The notes: generated from the sequence alone by a model not told the origin. A stretch of DNA of 64,000 nt from Acanthosepion lycidas (GCA_963932145.1 OZ010590.1:58973789-59037788), one strand, 5' to 3'. Positions 1 to 11,489 are shown, counted from the stretch's first letter. Program-made: numbers and translations.

Positions 1-129
1 TGGGCACAATATCCAATATACTTATTTCATGCTCACAGATTTATGAAATGAATGCATCACAACCCATCACAAAGTGGTGGGGATGGATACATTACTCTTG
101 ACCAATGCCAGTGTTTTGCACAAACAACT

Positions 130-690
130 CAGTCATAATTCAAGCAGTGGTGAGGAAACATGGTGGTGTCAAAGCAGATCATTCAGGTTTGTCTGCTTTA
201 TGACATTAAGATGCGCTTGTCCACAGCCACATCAAGTTGCCAAATACATCAATGCTGTGAGTGAATGCACAATCAGGCCTGGAGGATGAGGCCTTGAAGG
301 CAGCTATGGACAGAGGACAACAACCAAACGTGTGGTATGTTTGCCAAATGCTTTACCTGTACAGCATATGGCAGGGATACCATACAGTGACTTGGTTGGA
401 AGTTCCTGTGCCATGTACCTTACTTCCTCAACATTGCACCAACAGATCATCACCTCGTCCATTCCCTAAACAACCACCTTCATGGGAAATCTTTCGCAAT
501 TTGTGGCAGGCACTCACAGACTTCTTTGCATGCAAAACACCTGATTTTTACCACCAGATTGGGGCATGTGAGTAAAAGGTTTTGGATGCTGATGGGGATT
601 ATTTGAAGACTAACAGTGTGTAAAATTTTCTGTATACCTTTTTTCCTAATAAATTTAAAACAGAATGGACTTTTTTGGTGGCTTTGTATA
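130..690 (+). mobile_element. Mariner-like transposon fragment, internally deleted
   Basis: Three frames of the plus strand carry pieces of a mariner transposase in the right order. An N-terminal helix-turn-helix-like piece lies near 190-260 (CLLYDIKMRLSTATSS). The linker LEDEALKAAMD is near 283-315. The C-terminal block APTDHHLVHSLNNHLHGK is near 434-490; its D corresponds to the third catalytic acidic residue of mariners. FFACKTPDFYHQ and DADGDYLKT follow at about 522-612, as in the mariner C-terminus. The central part with the first two catalytic aspartates is absent and the frame changes at least twice, so it cannot encode active transposase. I could not define its terminal inverted repeats. 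The two short ORFs at 74-289 and 261-575 are explained by this remnant. Confidence 0.6.
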
Positions 691-1029
691 ATGTGATAAC
701 AGTTGAATATCTGTTTCACCTAATCTTACTGATTAATATTATACAAGATTGGGATTTTGTCCGCATTTGTCATAAGAAGCTGGAATTTTGTCCTCTTGGT
801 TTTAGTCTGATAGGATTCTCATGTGTTCACATGGTTGGGAGATAAATAAATATTGGTTGTTTATATCTGAGTCTGCAAGCATTTACTTGGTTTGAAAAGC
901 GATAAATATTGGTAATTTGTATTTGAGTCTATAAGTTTCATTAACTAGGTGATTCCTTTCAGTAGGGACACATACTCCCCTACAGGGGATACAGATGGTC
1001 TATGGAAATTTTTCTAATATGTTCATCTC

Positions 1030-1345
1030 GTTGTTACATTGACTATATGAATTTATGCATACTACTAAATTGGCAAATAGGTCTCATCATTTTACTGTAG
1101 AAATAACAAGATGCAACTATAAGATTTATTCTAAGAGTTTCTTTCCTCACACTTCTCACCTGTGTAACTCTCTTCCCATTTATTACTTCCTTGCCACCTA
1201 TGTTCTTCAAATATTTAAATGCAATTTCAATTGTCATATTCTGTGTTCTCCTCACTAATGACTTCTGATTCTCTTCCATTCTCAGTAACACCTTGAAACT
1301 TAGAGGCATTAATACCTTGCTTGGGGAGAAATGATTTAAAAAAGA
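1030..1345 (+). mobile_element. LINE-A 3' fragment (CR1/Jockey-like ORF2 C-terminus)
   Basis: The translation contains the C-terminal block of the LINE-A reverse-transcriptase protein: MHTTKLANRSHHFTVE, then SFFPHTSHLCNSLP, then FKCNFN. The pattern is TRLA.RSH.F..E..RC, followed by SFF..TS..WNSLP. The fragment ends with CCTTGCTTGGGGAGAAATG at about 1316-1334, the family's 3' terminus seen in many other copies here. It is 5'-truncated, as is usual for LINEs, and is followed almost at once by a purine-only tract. Confidence 0.75.
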
Positions 1346-1365
1346 TAAAATTAAAGGAAAAACCA

Positions 1366-2490
1366 TTGCTTAGAGATAAGGATAGGAAGTTGTGGAGAAC
1401 CATGATTAAGAGTTGTGATCAAGAATAATAATAAGAACAACAACAAAAACAAGAACAAGAATAAGAAGAGAAAGAACCAGAAGAAGAACAAGAATGAGAA
1501 CATGAGAAGAACAACCAAAAAAAGAAGAAAAAGATTAAGTACAACAAGAAAATGAAGAAGAAGAAGGAAAGCAAGAACAAAAACAAGAACAAGAAGAAAA
1601 GAATAAGAAGAACAAGAAGAAAAAGAAAAAGAATATGAAGAACAAGAAGAAAAAAAAGAACAAGAAGAAAATGAAAAAGAAGAACAAGAAGAAAAGATGA
1701 AGAACAAGAACAAGAAAAGAAAAAGAAGAACAAGAAGAAAAAGAAAAAGAACAAGAAGAACAAGAAGAAAAGAAGATGAAGAACAAGAACAAGAAAAGAA
1801 AAAGAACAAGAAGAAAAAGAACAAGAAGAAAAGAAGATGAAGAACAAGAACAAGAAAAGAATAAGAACAAGGAGAAAAAGAAAAAGAACAAGAAGAAAAA
1901 GAACAAGAACAAGAAGAAAAAGAAAAAGAACAAGAAGAACAAGAAGAAAAGAAGATGAAGAACAAGAACAAGAAAAGAAAAAGAACAAGAAGAAAAAGAA
2001 CAAGAAGAAAAGAAGATGAAGAACAAGAACAAGAAAAGAATAAGAACAAGGAGAAAAAGAAAAAGAACAAGAAGAAAAAGAACAAGAACAAGAAGAAAAA
2101 GAAAAAAAAGAACAAGAATTATAACAAGAACAGGAACAAGAAGATCAAGAAGGAGAACATGAAGAACAAGGAAATGAAAAACAAGAAAAAAACAAGTACA
2201 AGAACAAAAACAAGAACAAGTAGAAGAAGAACAAGAACAAGAAGAATAAGGAGAAGAAAAAAAAAGGATAAGAACAAGAAGACAAGCAAGAAGAACAAGA
2301 ACAAGGAAAAACAAGAACAAGGAGAACAAGTAGAAGATGAACCAAGACAAGAAGAAGTACAAGAAGAAAAACAAGATCAAGAAGATTCTTCTTCTTGATC
2401 TTGTTCTTCTTGAAGAAGAACAAAGACAAGGAGAAGAAAAAGGACAACAAGAAGAAAAAGAAAAACAGAAAGAAGAACAAGAAATAGAAA
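1366..2490 (+). repeat. Purine-only (AAG/AAC-type) microsatellite-like tract
   Basis: About 1.1 kb in which the plus strand is nearly all A and G with scattered C, mainly built of GAA, AAG and AAC triplets. It has longer internal periods: a module of about 59 bp (GAAGATGAAGAACAAGAACA) recurs near 1773, 1832, 1952 and 2011, and the block starting near 1741 is repeated 179 bp downstream near 1920. At 2380-2414 the strand composition flips briefly to TTC/CTT, making a hairpin-capable inverted repeat. The long open frames (lysine/arginine or phenylalanine/serine/leucine only) are low-complexity artefacts. Confidence 0.9.
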
Positions 2491-5400
2491 TGTGTTCCCT
2501 GCACGTACCTCTAGTGAGCAAACCCGGGGCCACATTATGTTGCAGTTTGCACCAGTTCCTTTCTGCCCATGTCAAATACGATGAACGTCTGCTACTTTAA
2601 GCTGTTTACTTATACACATAACTCAACATGACCATAAACAATAAAGAATATAAACCTAAACCAGCTCAAAAAAAATCACCTAAACCCTTTAACATTTCCT
2701 TCTTCAACTTCCCTGGCATTTGTACCAACTTCTGCAGTGTGGAATCGGTCCTTTTTGAAAAGTCTCCCAATATACTAACTCTCTGTGAGACTGACCTTAA
2801 CTCGTCAATCCCCTCCCCTGATTTCTTGGTTCCCGGCTATCTTCCTCTAAAGGACTCTAACTTCCACATGCATGGCCTGGGAGTTTATGCCCGCGATCAT
2901 CTCCTGTTGGCTCGAGATCTCTCTCTTGAATCTCCAGACCATTCATACATGTGTCTCCATCTATCTCTCCTCAATTCAGTAAGCTATATTCTTTCTCTAT
3001 TATTCTTCTTCCCCTCAAGACTGCGATGTACTTGTTAGCATTTCTGATAATACAGACAAAGCCGTCTCTCTACATCCGTTTGCACATATATTTGTGTTTG
3101 GTGATTTTAACACTCTGTAACTGACCTCACTGGTATCCAAACCCTTAACATTTCAATCACTCAATCCTTTAAAAAAGTGGTTGACTTTCCTACATATTTC
3201 CCCAGTAACCCTTACAGTAATGCTTCCTTTCTTGATCTGTTTTACCTTCATCCCTGACTCTTGATGCACTACACAGCTCTGCCCTCTTAGCAACTCTAAC
3301 CATGCTGTCGTGTCTATTATCATCTCCTTCCACTGCTCATCCAGCCAAGAACCTCCTACTAACAGAATATCTTTCTGTTATCAATGATCAAACTGGGACT
3401 CATTCCGTGGTTTCCTTTGTGACGTCTCTTGCAATGTTGGTTTTAATCACCCTGTTCAAAAACGTGAATCTGAGATCTCGTCCTAGGTAAAAGCTGGCAT
3501 TGAGGCTTTCAACCCAGCAAGAAAATATAAAGTTAAAATGCACTCATCTCCTTGGTTCTCAGCTGCTTGCTCAGCTGCTATAGCCCATTTGAATCACTTC
3601 TTCCATCTGTATCACATTGACATGTCTAATTGAAATAGACGTCTCTTTCTCTCTGCTCTTAATGAGTGCAAACATGTCTTCAATGAAGCAAAGTTACTAT
3701 TTGCTGATAGAATGAAACAATGTATTGCATCTTGCAAGTTTGGTTCTAAAGATTATTGGTGACTCTTCAAGAGTGTGCTAAACAACAGCAAATCTACAAT
3801 CCCTTCTTTTATCCAATCAATTCAAAGTCCTAATTTCCCCAACCGATAAGGCTGAATGTTTTACTCAGAAATTCTCATCCAACTCAACACTCAACTCATC
3901 CGGAGTACCCACACCTGATTTTCCACCTAGAACAGATGCTCTATTGAGTGAGATGAAAATAACCTCGTCATTGCTACTTGACATCATTTCTAAATTAGAC
4001 TCTCATAAAGCAAGTGGTGGTGATGGGATACCAGCCGTCTTCCTGAGATGGCTCCAATTCTCTCCAAACTATTTAACTATTGCCTCAGCCTGTTGGAAAA
4101 CCTCATCTGCTGTCATTGTTTTTAAGAACTCTGGAGACCATTCTGACCATCTAACTACCATTCTATCAGTCTCCTATGACTCTTCAACAAAGTCTCCAAG
4201 GCTTTAATCAATGCTGAAGTGGTTAAGCTCTTTACATCCCATGATCTACTCTCTGACAAACAATATGGTTTCCACTTTTAGATCTTATATTTACCGCTGA
4301 CGTGCTTACAACCATAACTGAATTTGTATACCAAGTTCTTGATAATAACAGTAAAGCTTGAGCTGTGGCGGCTCTAGATATCTTTAAGGCATTTGGTAGG
4401 GTTTGGATGCAAGCCTTCTTCGTAAGCTTCAGAGATACAGTATTACAGGATGATTATTTGATTTAATCCAATCATTCCTGTCAAACTGTAAAGTGAAGTT
4501 CGTCCTAAACGGGTTCTCCTCCAGTTCCTTTCATACAAACATTGGAGTTCCCCAAGGCTGTTTCTGATCTTTCTCAACGATCTTCCTGATGTCATCAGTT
4601 CTGAAGTGAGCATCTACGCAGACAACACTACTATTTACCCCTGTCTCAATTGTAAATCTGGCATTGCTGACAAAGTTAACCTGGCCATTGATTTCAAAAA
4701 GGGCTTCCAATCTGGGGTTGCCTAAGGCAGGAAATGGCTTGTAAATTTTAATGCCTCCAAAATGAAACTGCTCTCATTTATACACCATAGAGAAACCTAA
4801 CCTGCCTCCTATCAGCATGGCTGATGCTCAACTCCAAAAGATTGTCTTTCTGCGCCTTCTTAGTCTCATGTTTTCCACTGACCTGAGATGGAACAACTAT
4901 GTTGAATCAATAGCTTCATTTACTGCAAGGAAAGTTAGTTCTCTGCATTGCACCAGGTTTTTCTCATCTGAGTCCATCCTTTGAATCTACAAATCTACTA
5001 TTTGTTCTTGCATCGAATGCTGTTGCCATATATGGTCTGGTTCTCCCACTGTGCATCTCGAGGTTCTTGACAAAATCTAAAGATGGACATGCAATGTGAT
5101 AGGTCCTGACCTGGCATCTCGACTACAGTCACTTTCTCACAGATGTGATGTGGCTTCCCTCTGTCTTTTCTACAAATATTTTCATGGCAACTGCTCTGAC
5201 GAGTTATTTTCACTGATACCACAACTGCATGAATTTAAGCATGCAACTAGATTGGCATCTCGGTCCCACTGTTTCATTATTGAAACAGTTAAATGTAACC
5301 ACCTCTTCTACTTCAACAGCTTCTTCTCTCACACTGCCTCACAGTAGAAATCCCTTCCTTTTACTTGCTTCCCTGATAGCTATAATTTTCAACTGTAATG

Positions 5401-5550
5401 TCAATCGACATCTTCGAAAGCCTTGATCTTCATCCCCCTCCTTCCCTTTATCCTTTCTTCAAGCACCCCTCTTTACTCTTACTCTTCACTCTCTGTAACG
5501 CTTTGTGTATCAGTGGCACTCCCACCTTGCTTGGGGTGAAATGCTAAATG
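2490..5550 (+). mobile_element. LINE-A, nearly full-length but decayed non-LTR retrotransposon
   Basis: The parts lie in the order of an APE-type LINE. An endonuclease/exonuclease/phosphatase-like start is at 2628-3038 (FNISFFNFPGICTNF, then SPNILTLCETDLNSS). Linker and fingers are at 3936-4207 (LDSHKASGGDGIPAVFLR, matching the KASGPDGIP motif of LINE reverse transcriptases). Palm motifs follow at about 4360-4700, where the usual YADD is read as YADN (tacgcagacaac). The conserved C-terminus is at 5090-5420 (LSHRCDVASLCLFYKYFHGN). The copy ends at the family 3' motif CCTTGCTTGGGGTGAAATG near 5528-5546. Many stops and frameshifts interrupt it, so it is a pseudogene of the element. Compare the better RT at 26.1-26.7 kb. 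A CR1/Jockey/L2-type clade is inferred from the C-terminal pattern. Confidence 0.8.
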
Positions 5551-5775
5551 AAAGGAACAAGGACAAGAAGAAGTAGAAGAAGAAGAAGAAGAAGAAGAAG
5601 AAGAAGAAGAAGAAGAAGAAGAAGAAGAAGAACAACAACAACAACAACAAAAAAAAACAAAAAACAAACAAACAAGAAGAACAAGAAAAAAACAAGTACA
5701 AGAAGATCAAAAAGAAAAATAAGAAGTACAAAGATAAGAAGAAGAAGAATAGGAACAAAAAAAACAAGGAATAAA
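5551..5775 (+). repeat. (AAG)n and A-rich tail of LINE-A
   Basis: Immediately after the LINE-A 3' motif comes a pure (GAA)n run at about 5566-5630, then A/C-rich sequence with AAC, AAAC and AAG units up to about 5775. It resembles a microsatellite grown from the LINE tail. The three overlapping ORFs here are low-complexity artefacts. Confidence 0.85.
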
Positions 5776-6380
5776 GTGATGTTACTTGTACTCTGGGAAT
5801 TACATTTTTTTTTAAATTTGTTTTAGTAATTATTTTCCATTTCTATAATTTAACTATGCACTTTTCATATCTCATATTTCTACACAAAACTTTCTAAGCT
5901 CATGAAAAATAACTTTCCTTATCTGATATTTACTTTTTCTTTATAACATCTTTTTGAACTGTTGGCTCCAACTGACTTGCACATTTCTTCTTTAGAATAC
6001 TAAACACCCTTTCTTTTATATTTCATTAATTGCTAATACTTAGATAAAAGAATATAATCTGAAAATACTGTTTTTTGCACATCATGTCTATTTTTATCAT
6101 CTCCTTAGCAACACAGCTACTGCTGATAATTCAATCTAAAAATAGATGATGAAGAAATATCACTTGAATAAATGTAGTAAATCCCTAATCCCTAAAAAGA
6201 TGTTTATTATATTTTCATATTTCTTCTAATCATTATTTAGGATTGTTGGGAAAAAGAAAAAGTGTAAACAGTTTTTGGAAAAGTTTTTGTCTTATGACTT
6301 TGTTGAAATACCATGTGTTTTCTTTCTGTATCTGCCATAAACATGGTGTCAGTGTTAAGATTGTGACTTCTTCTTCTATG
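5776..6380. other. AT-rich spacer, nothing recognised
   Basis: No coding similarity, RNA gene or clear repeat boundary seen. Confidence 0.5.
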
Positions 6381-6640
6381 TAAGGTGTCCCCTCAACATT
6401 TCCTAGCCTTTGTCTTTTTGTCATCCTTCTCACCCACCAGTCTACCATCCATTTACACAAGCTGGTCACCTGTTGTGCCTCTCTTATCTTCTTATTCTCT
6501 TATATGGTCTTGTGGGTGTCAAATTCAGTAAGCCCAACTTCCTTATTATGTCCCAGAAATTTCAGTTATCTCTTTCTGATCCTGAGTATAAGTGTCCTTT
6601 TTCTTTCCTTTTTCATTTGTACGAAATTCAGTTTTCCAGG
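6380..6640 (-). mobile_element. RTE-like LINE 3' fragment
   Basis: The minus strand encodes a degenerate LINE C-terminus (LGHIMRK-like, then TSLCKWMVDWWVRRMTKRQ). It is homologous to the plus-strand fragment at 17.53-17.88 kb: both opposite strands read KFSKPNFLIMS and KCSKPSFLIMS. The pattern of a basic helix, FGHIMRKEG and an R-rich loop is the usual end of RTE-type reverse transcriptases. It is 5'-truncated and frameshifted. Confidence 0.55.
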
Positions 6641-6732
6641 TAGTTTTATATAAAAATCCAAACATCTGAATTACAAGCAATAATAAAAGAAAAATAAAGT
6701 AAACATGGGTGTGCCTGTTACAAACATATGTA

Positions 6733-6933
6733 CAGTGTAACCCGGATATAAGAAACCCGGATATAAGAGAAATCCGGATATAAGAGAGATTTTCTCTGCT
6801 CCCAAATTAGAGCCATACTTACCTAAACAAAATAGACCAAACCCGGATATAAGAGAAACCCGGACATAAGAGAAACCCGGATATAAGATACTTCTTATCC
6901 GGGCCCCCAAAACTCTCTTATATCCGGGTTACA
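6733..6933. mobile_element. MITE with CAGTGTAACCCGGATATAAG termini
   Basis: The left end reads CAGTGTAACCCGGATATAAG and the right end is its inverted complement ending GGATATAAG-type. TA dinucleotides at 6731-6732 and 6934-6935 fit the TA target duplication of Tc1/mariner/pogo elements. The terminal motif ACCCGGATATAAGAGAA is repeated several times inside, on both strands. There is no coding capacity; the 79-codon minus-strand ORF simply reads through these repeats. Confidence 0.75.
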
Positions 6934-7004
6934 TATATATCTACATGAATTCAAAAGAGTTAAAAAGTTGTGTTAAAGTTTTTGGGTATTTGGTTCAAAG
7001 AAAA

Positions 7005-7200
7005 AACTTTAGGTTAGAAAAGACTTTTAAATAGTTGATCCACAGAAAAAAGCTGAATTCAAACCCTCGTCTGGCAGTTTGAATAGTGAAGCAAGAACAG
7101 GCTATCCTTATAGATTAAATAGAGTATTATGTTCAAATTTCCCTGAAGATTACCTGGATTGAAAGACACCTGAAGAATATTTTTCATCAAACCAAACACT
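7005..7200 (+). repeat. SINE-A fragment (3' part)
   Basis: The stretch resembles the body of the tRNA-derived SINE seen at 28-30.4 kb: a TAGATTAAATAGAG block near 7107-7125, then CAAATTTCCCTGAAGATTAC and CTGGATTGAAAGACACCTGA. The promoter-bearing head is not clear. Confidence 0.5.
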
Positions 7201-8120
7201 TAAAATATCAAAAATAAATTATCCAATTGATTTGATTTCCAAAACAAATTGACCAACAATATATCAGAGTGTTTCCTTTTTAAATGTTCTGTTGTGTCCA
7301 TTAAAAATAAATAAATAAAAATTAATTATACTGTCACAAATAATTATAAGAAATAATTATAACAATTAAAATTATCATTAATATAATTCATAAACCAATG
7401 AAAATCAACCGCACTCTTCTCCTCGACCACACACAAACAAATGACAGTCTCACTATTGGACAAGCAGTCAACACAGGGTTGAACAAAATTTCAGCTTCTT
7501 TACTTTTCAGGACACAACAATAATATTTATCCCTTCTTAACCATCATAACCAAAATTCAAGGTAAGAAAACTCCAAACACTTGTTTTTCCCAACTAAATT
7601 ATCTGGATATTCACTGCACACATTATACAAAAAACATACAAGAAATACGATATACCATTTACCCAGTATTATTGTCCCTTGTGTCACTGACACCATATAA
7701 CAACGATTGCCAACCAGATAAAAAATAATTGTTTTGTCACTTCCATGTCTTGCTCTTTCTCATTTTCTACAAGTATTTTTGTATGTATAAATACTATGGA
7801 CAGGGAGTATAATTATTTACCCATATTTATAACTCCCCGCTACATTTCTAAAAGTCTTGATAGCTTCATAGCTATATTTGAAAAATATTACATATTAACC
7901 TATATAATGAGGTGATCCTAAGAGAACTAGAAACTTTATCAGGATTTATTTAGCAAAAGAAAAATCCCAAGATTCAAACTACAACTCAAACTAGAACAGA
8001 AGTTTGAATATATAGGAAGGATTTTTCTGGGGGAGAGAACATTTGAGTCACATTGAAATCTGAACTTGCATTGGAATAGCAAAAGAAAGTGGCAAGAGGG
8101 TACAACAGTGAAAACATTAG
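7201..8120. other. AT-rich spacer, nothing recognised
   Basis: No ORF over 60 codons with any recognisable similarity and no tandem repeat. Confidence 0.5.
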
Positions 8121-8124
8121 TTTG

Positions 8125-8660
8125 ATAAGTCTACCATTCTTCTTGGATTCGAATATTGCTGCCACATATGGTCTGGTGCTCCTGCTATATATTTAGAGAA
8201 TTCTTGATAAAATACAAAGAATCCACAAGGACATCTTGGCTTCACTCACTTTCCCGCCACTGCAATGTAGCTTCCCTGTGCCTTTTCTATAAATATTTTC
8301 TTGGTAATTCTTCTGACGAACTTTGCTCTATGATACCTAGACTTTATGAATTTAAGTGCAGTACTATATTGGCAACAAGTTCTCGTCAATTCATAGTTGA
8401 ATTGGCTAGATGCAACAGTAAGTTCTATGCTAACAGTTTCTTCTCTCACACTTCTTACTTGTGAAACTCTCTTCCAGTTCCATGCTTTCCAGCCAACTTT
8501 GATCTTCAAAAATATAAATGCAGTGTCAATCATTATCTACTGTCTTCTTGATGCCTCTTGTTTTATAGTTCTTGATTCTTAATAATGTTTCTCTTTTTCT
8601 TACTTTTTCACACTTGTGTCTTAGTGGCTTTACTTCCTTGCTTGTGGTGAAATGATTTAA
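8125..8660 (+). mobile_element. LINE-A 3' fragment
   Basis: Translates to the LINE-A C-terminus: GFEYCCHIWSGAPA in one frame, then CLFYKYFLGNSSDELCSMIP, SFFSHTSYL and the usual FKC-type tail. It ends at a variant of the family motif, CCTTGCTTGTGGTGAAATG near 8637-8655. 5'-truncated, several frame breaks. Confidence 0.75.
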
Positions 8661-9500
8661 AACAAATAATGATGACTCCTAATCTTAGAAATTCAGACAC
8701 AATATATGAACCTCTGTTTTAAAAGGTTTAGCAGTGATAATGAAAAGCAGCACATTGTATTTCTTTTACACATGGAAATTTAATAGCTTTCAAAAAGAAA
8801 AGCCATTGCTATATTTGTAAATCTATTTGATACAATAGTTTTTTTCTAGTTTTTTTTTTAAATCAAAGGGATGGTAGACTTAGCAGAGGAAATTAAATGT
8901 AAAAATACAACAATGACATTTAATTTTTTAGGTTCGTGAATTTCATTTGAGCTTCAAAGCAAATCATGCATGTTGCTCGACAACAAACATATTTTGAAAG
9001 CTTTTGCTGAAAAGGTAGGTAGTTTTCAAACCAGTTTACAGGAGAAGCACTTCAACAGTAAACCAGACTTAACATAAATAATTGGACATCTTAAAAATCA
9101 AACAGAATATTCATTTTTGTGGAAAGAAAGTTGAATGTGTAATTTCTAAATTTATTTTCTTTCAAAATCAAATGTTGGATGTTGAATCTTTTTGTCTGTA
9201 ACACAGATTAAATGCTATTCATTTTTTTGTTGTATATAGTAAATGTTAGACATTTAAATATTATTCACTTACTATAGCCAGTTCTATTATCTTACTATAA
9301 CCAAATCCACTCTAATCACATAAAAGATAAGAAAATAATAAAAAAGTATAAAATAATCAATAAGAATTATCTACACAAAAAATACTTTGCAAAAGACTAA
9401 TGTTGTATGTCAGTTATGTTGTCCTTTAGAAAATTGTGTCTTTTTTGATTAAAAACATCAACAGCTGTCTATATTTCTGAGATGAGATATTGTAACTATT
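8661..9500. other. AT-rich spacer, nothing recognised
   Basis: No recognisable coding or repeat structure apart from short homopolymer runs. Confidence 0.5.
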
Positions 9501-9504
9501 TACA

Positions 9505-9810
9505 CTAGTACCCAGTGGATAAAAGTGTTCATTGAAGTAATTCAGTGACTTGACCCAAAGTAACTTGGCCACAGCATATTTGAGCAAAGACTTGGAGAGT
9601 TAAGTTATTAAAAGAAAATAACTTAAACTGAGATATTCAGAAAAAAACTATGGAACTACAACAATCTACCCTAGTGGACTATATAACGGGATTGGTTTGA
9701 AATTCCAATGTACATCACCTGAAGAAGTCCAAAGCATGCAACAGCTGAAACATTGTGAATATATCAATAAAGTTGAGGTTAGCAATCTGAATAATGTAAA
9801 TGAAAACATC
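9505..9810 (+). repeat. SINE-A copy
   Basis: Alignable by eye over its length with the copy at 28.25-28.60 kb. The tRNA-related head CCCAGTGGATAAAAGTGTTC is followed by ACAATCTACCCTAGTGGACT, GAAATTCCAATGTACATCAC, CATGCAACAGCTGAAACATT and the 3' end GAATAATGTAAATG. The B box is degraded, so Pol III activity is unlikely. Confidence 0.65.
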
Positions 9811-9939
9811 ATCATACATTAGTTATACAGTATTTTTCTCAAGAAGCTTGACCTGTCATCTCACTCGCAATATGTAAATATATAGATATATATTGATAAA
9901 TGTGGTTGTAATTATATATGTATAAATAGATTTTTTTTA

Positions 9940-10425
9940 ATCACTTCACCATAGGTAAGATGGTAATGCCACTAGAACGCAGGTGGTTATATAAAGTGAA
10001 AGAGAATGAGAAGACTGAGAATGTAGAGAATTGAGGAAAGGAACAGAGTTCAAGAATAACATAAGATAGTAATTGACATTGCATTTCAATTTTTGAAGAT
10101 TGTAGTTAACAGGAAAGCAAGAAATCAGAAGAGAGTTCCACATGTGGGAAGTGCTAGAAAATAAACTGCTAGAGTAGAAGTGGTGGTTACACCTAGCTAC
10201 TTCTGCAGTAAAACAGTGAGACCAAATTACCAATCTAGTAGCGTACTTATATCCATGTAGTTGTGGCACCACGGAAAAAAGCTCATTGGAGAAGTTGCCA
10301 TGAAAATATTTGTAGAAAAGACAGAAGGAAACCATGCCATGTCAGTGAGAAAGTGATTGAAGTCAAGATGTCTGGTCAGGATTGATTACATTACTGACCC
10401 TTCTTTGGATTTGATCAAGAATCTC
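9940..10425 (-). mobile_element. LINE-A 3' fragment
   Basis: The minus strand encodes one of the cleaner LINE-A C-termini: FCLFYKYFHGNFSNELFS, then ATRLVIWSHCFTAEVARC, SSSLFSSTSHMWNSLLIS and FKCNVNYYL-like residues. Upstream (10340-10425), another frame still reads an ILDQIQ-type linker. The 3' end abuts TA-rich sequence at 9875-9935. Confidence 0.75.
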
Positions 10426-10479
10426 AATATATATAAATCAACTTGATGCCTTTAACATGCAGTGTTTTTGTGTCATATA

Positions 10480-10960
10480 TGATATAAAATGTGATGACAC
10501 GGTCAAGAATGGTGCAATACTGATGAAATGTAACAACATTACAGGCATTGAAACCATTTTAGCAAAGACACAACTTAGGTGAGCAGGTCATATTGTGAGA
10601 ATGGATGAGCATAGGCTTCTAAAAACAGTGCTGTATGACAATTACCAAACTCAAAGCACTCAGTTGGATGTCCGCTATTATGCAACAAAGACAAATTGAA
10701 AGAGAACTTGAAATGTCCCAACTTTGATCTGAAAATGTGGGAAGCCCAAGTATCAAATCGAAAGTAGTGGCATCTTTCATTAAGTTAAAGGGTTTTGAAG
10801 ACAGTTGACTGAAGCACTGTGATCAACTTTGTCAAGCTCTGAAGCAGAGATAACATCAAAATCCTGCTTTAACAAATTTCATCTGTCAGTGTGGCTTTGT
10901 CACCAGCAGCAAGGCTGGGCTAATATCACACTTAAGGAAGTACAAATGAAATATGACTTT
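10480..10960 (+). mobile_element. LINE C-terminal fragment with C2H2 zinc finger
   Basis: The plus strand, over two frames, reads a LINE C-terminus: CNNITGIETILAKTQLR, then GHIVRMDEHRL, then NLKCPNFDLKMWEAQVSNR. It ends in a C2H2-like finger near 10890-10945 (FICQCGFVTSSKAGLISHLR). This finger-ended tail is a known arrangement in some metazoan LINEs. It belongs to neither LINE-A nor LINE-B. Broken by stops. Confidence 0.55.
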
Positions 10961-11071
10961 CCCTTACCTGATTTTCTCCACAATCGCCCCTGCCAGCACG
11001 CATAAGTGTAAAACAAAAGGCACCATCCAATACTGACCCTCATTTATTGTTCACAATAGGAGAGTCCACCA

Positions 11072-11072
<1 letters not shown>

Positions 11073-11151
<79 letters not shown>
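11073..11151. repeat. (TA)n followed by (TTA)n microsatellite
   Basis: About 15 TA units at 11073-11102 pass directly into about 16 TTA/ATT units ending near 11151. Confidence 0.95.
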
Positions 11152-11154
<3 letters not shown>

Positions 11155-11455
11155 TTTAAAAGTTATTTTTAATAGATAGCCATATTTAGGTAGATGCTCT
11201 GTTTATTTTTAAACAGTATTTTTAGAATATTATATTTATTTTAGAGCCTCAGTTTATCAAGATGCTCTTCATCACTGAGTTGGCTAAAGCATGTCATATC
11301 TAACAACAGTTTCTCCTGCAAAGGAAGACACAAGTTCAAATCTTACCACAGAGTGCAATGTCAGGCTGGTAGACAAAATCAAATATTTTAAAAAAAGATC
11401 TACTCAGATATGAGTATCCACTAAAAATAATGTTTAAAATAATAAAAAATATGTT
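11152..11455. mobile_element. AT-rich foldback element with tRNA-like interior
   Basis: The left arm (about 11152-11215) and the right arm (about 11395-11450) are imperfect inverted complements. The shared motif is TTTTTAGTGGATA followed by GTAGATGCTCT-type sequence, also seen in the foldback at 16363-16592. Between them, 11275-11345 reads GAGTTGGCTAAAGCATGTC, then ACAAGTTCAAATCTTACCAC. These are spaced like tRNA A and B boxes, as if a SINE head had been captured. Confidence 0.45.
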
Positions 11456-11486
11456 GGATTAATAAATAAAAAATGCATTATTTCTT

Positions 11487-11489
<3 letters not shown>

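Noticed and set aside
1351-2575. Long minus-strand ORFs (up to 346 codons) over the purine tract
   Set aside because: They read only F, L, S, V and I from a simple repeat; no domain or codon-use sign of a gene.
5479-5826. ORFs on both strands over the (AAG)n tail
   Set aside because: Poly-arginine/serine/phenylalanine translation of a microsatellite.
6671-6910. 79-codon minus-strand ORF rich in YPGF/SGF phrases
   Set aside because: Explained by the CCCGGATATAAG modules of the MITE.
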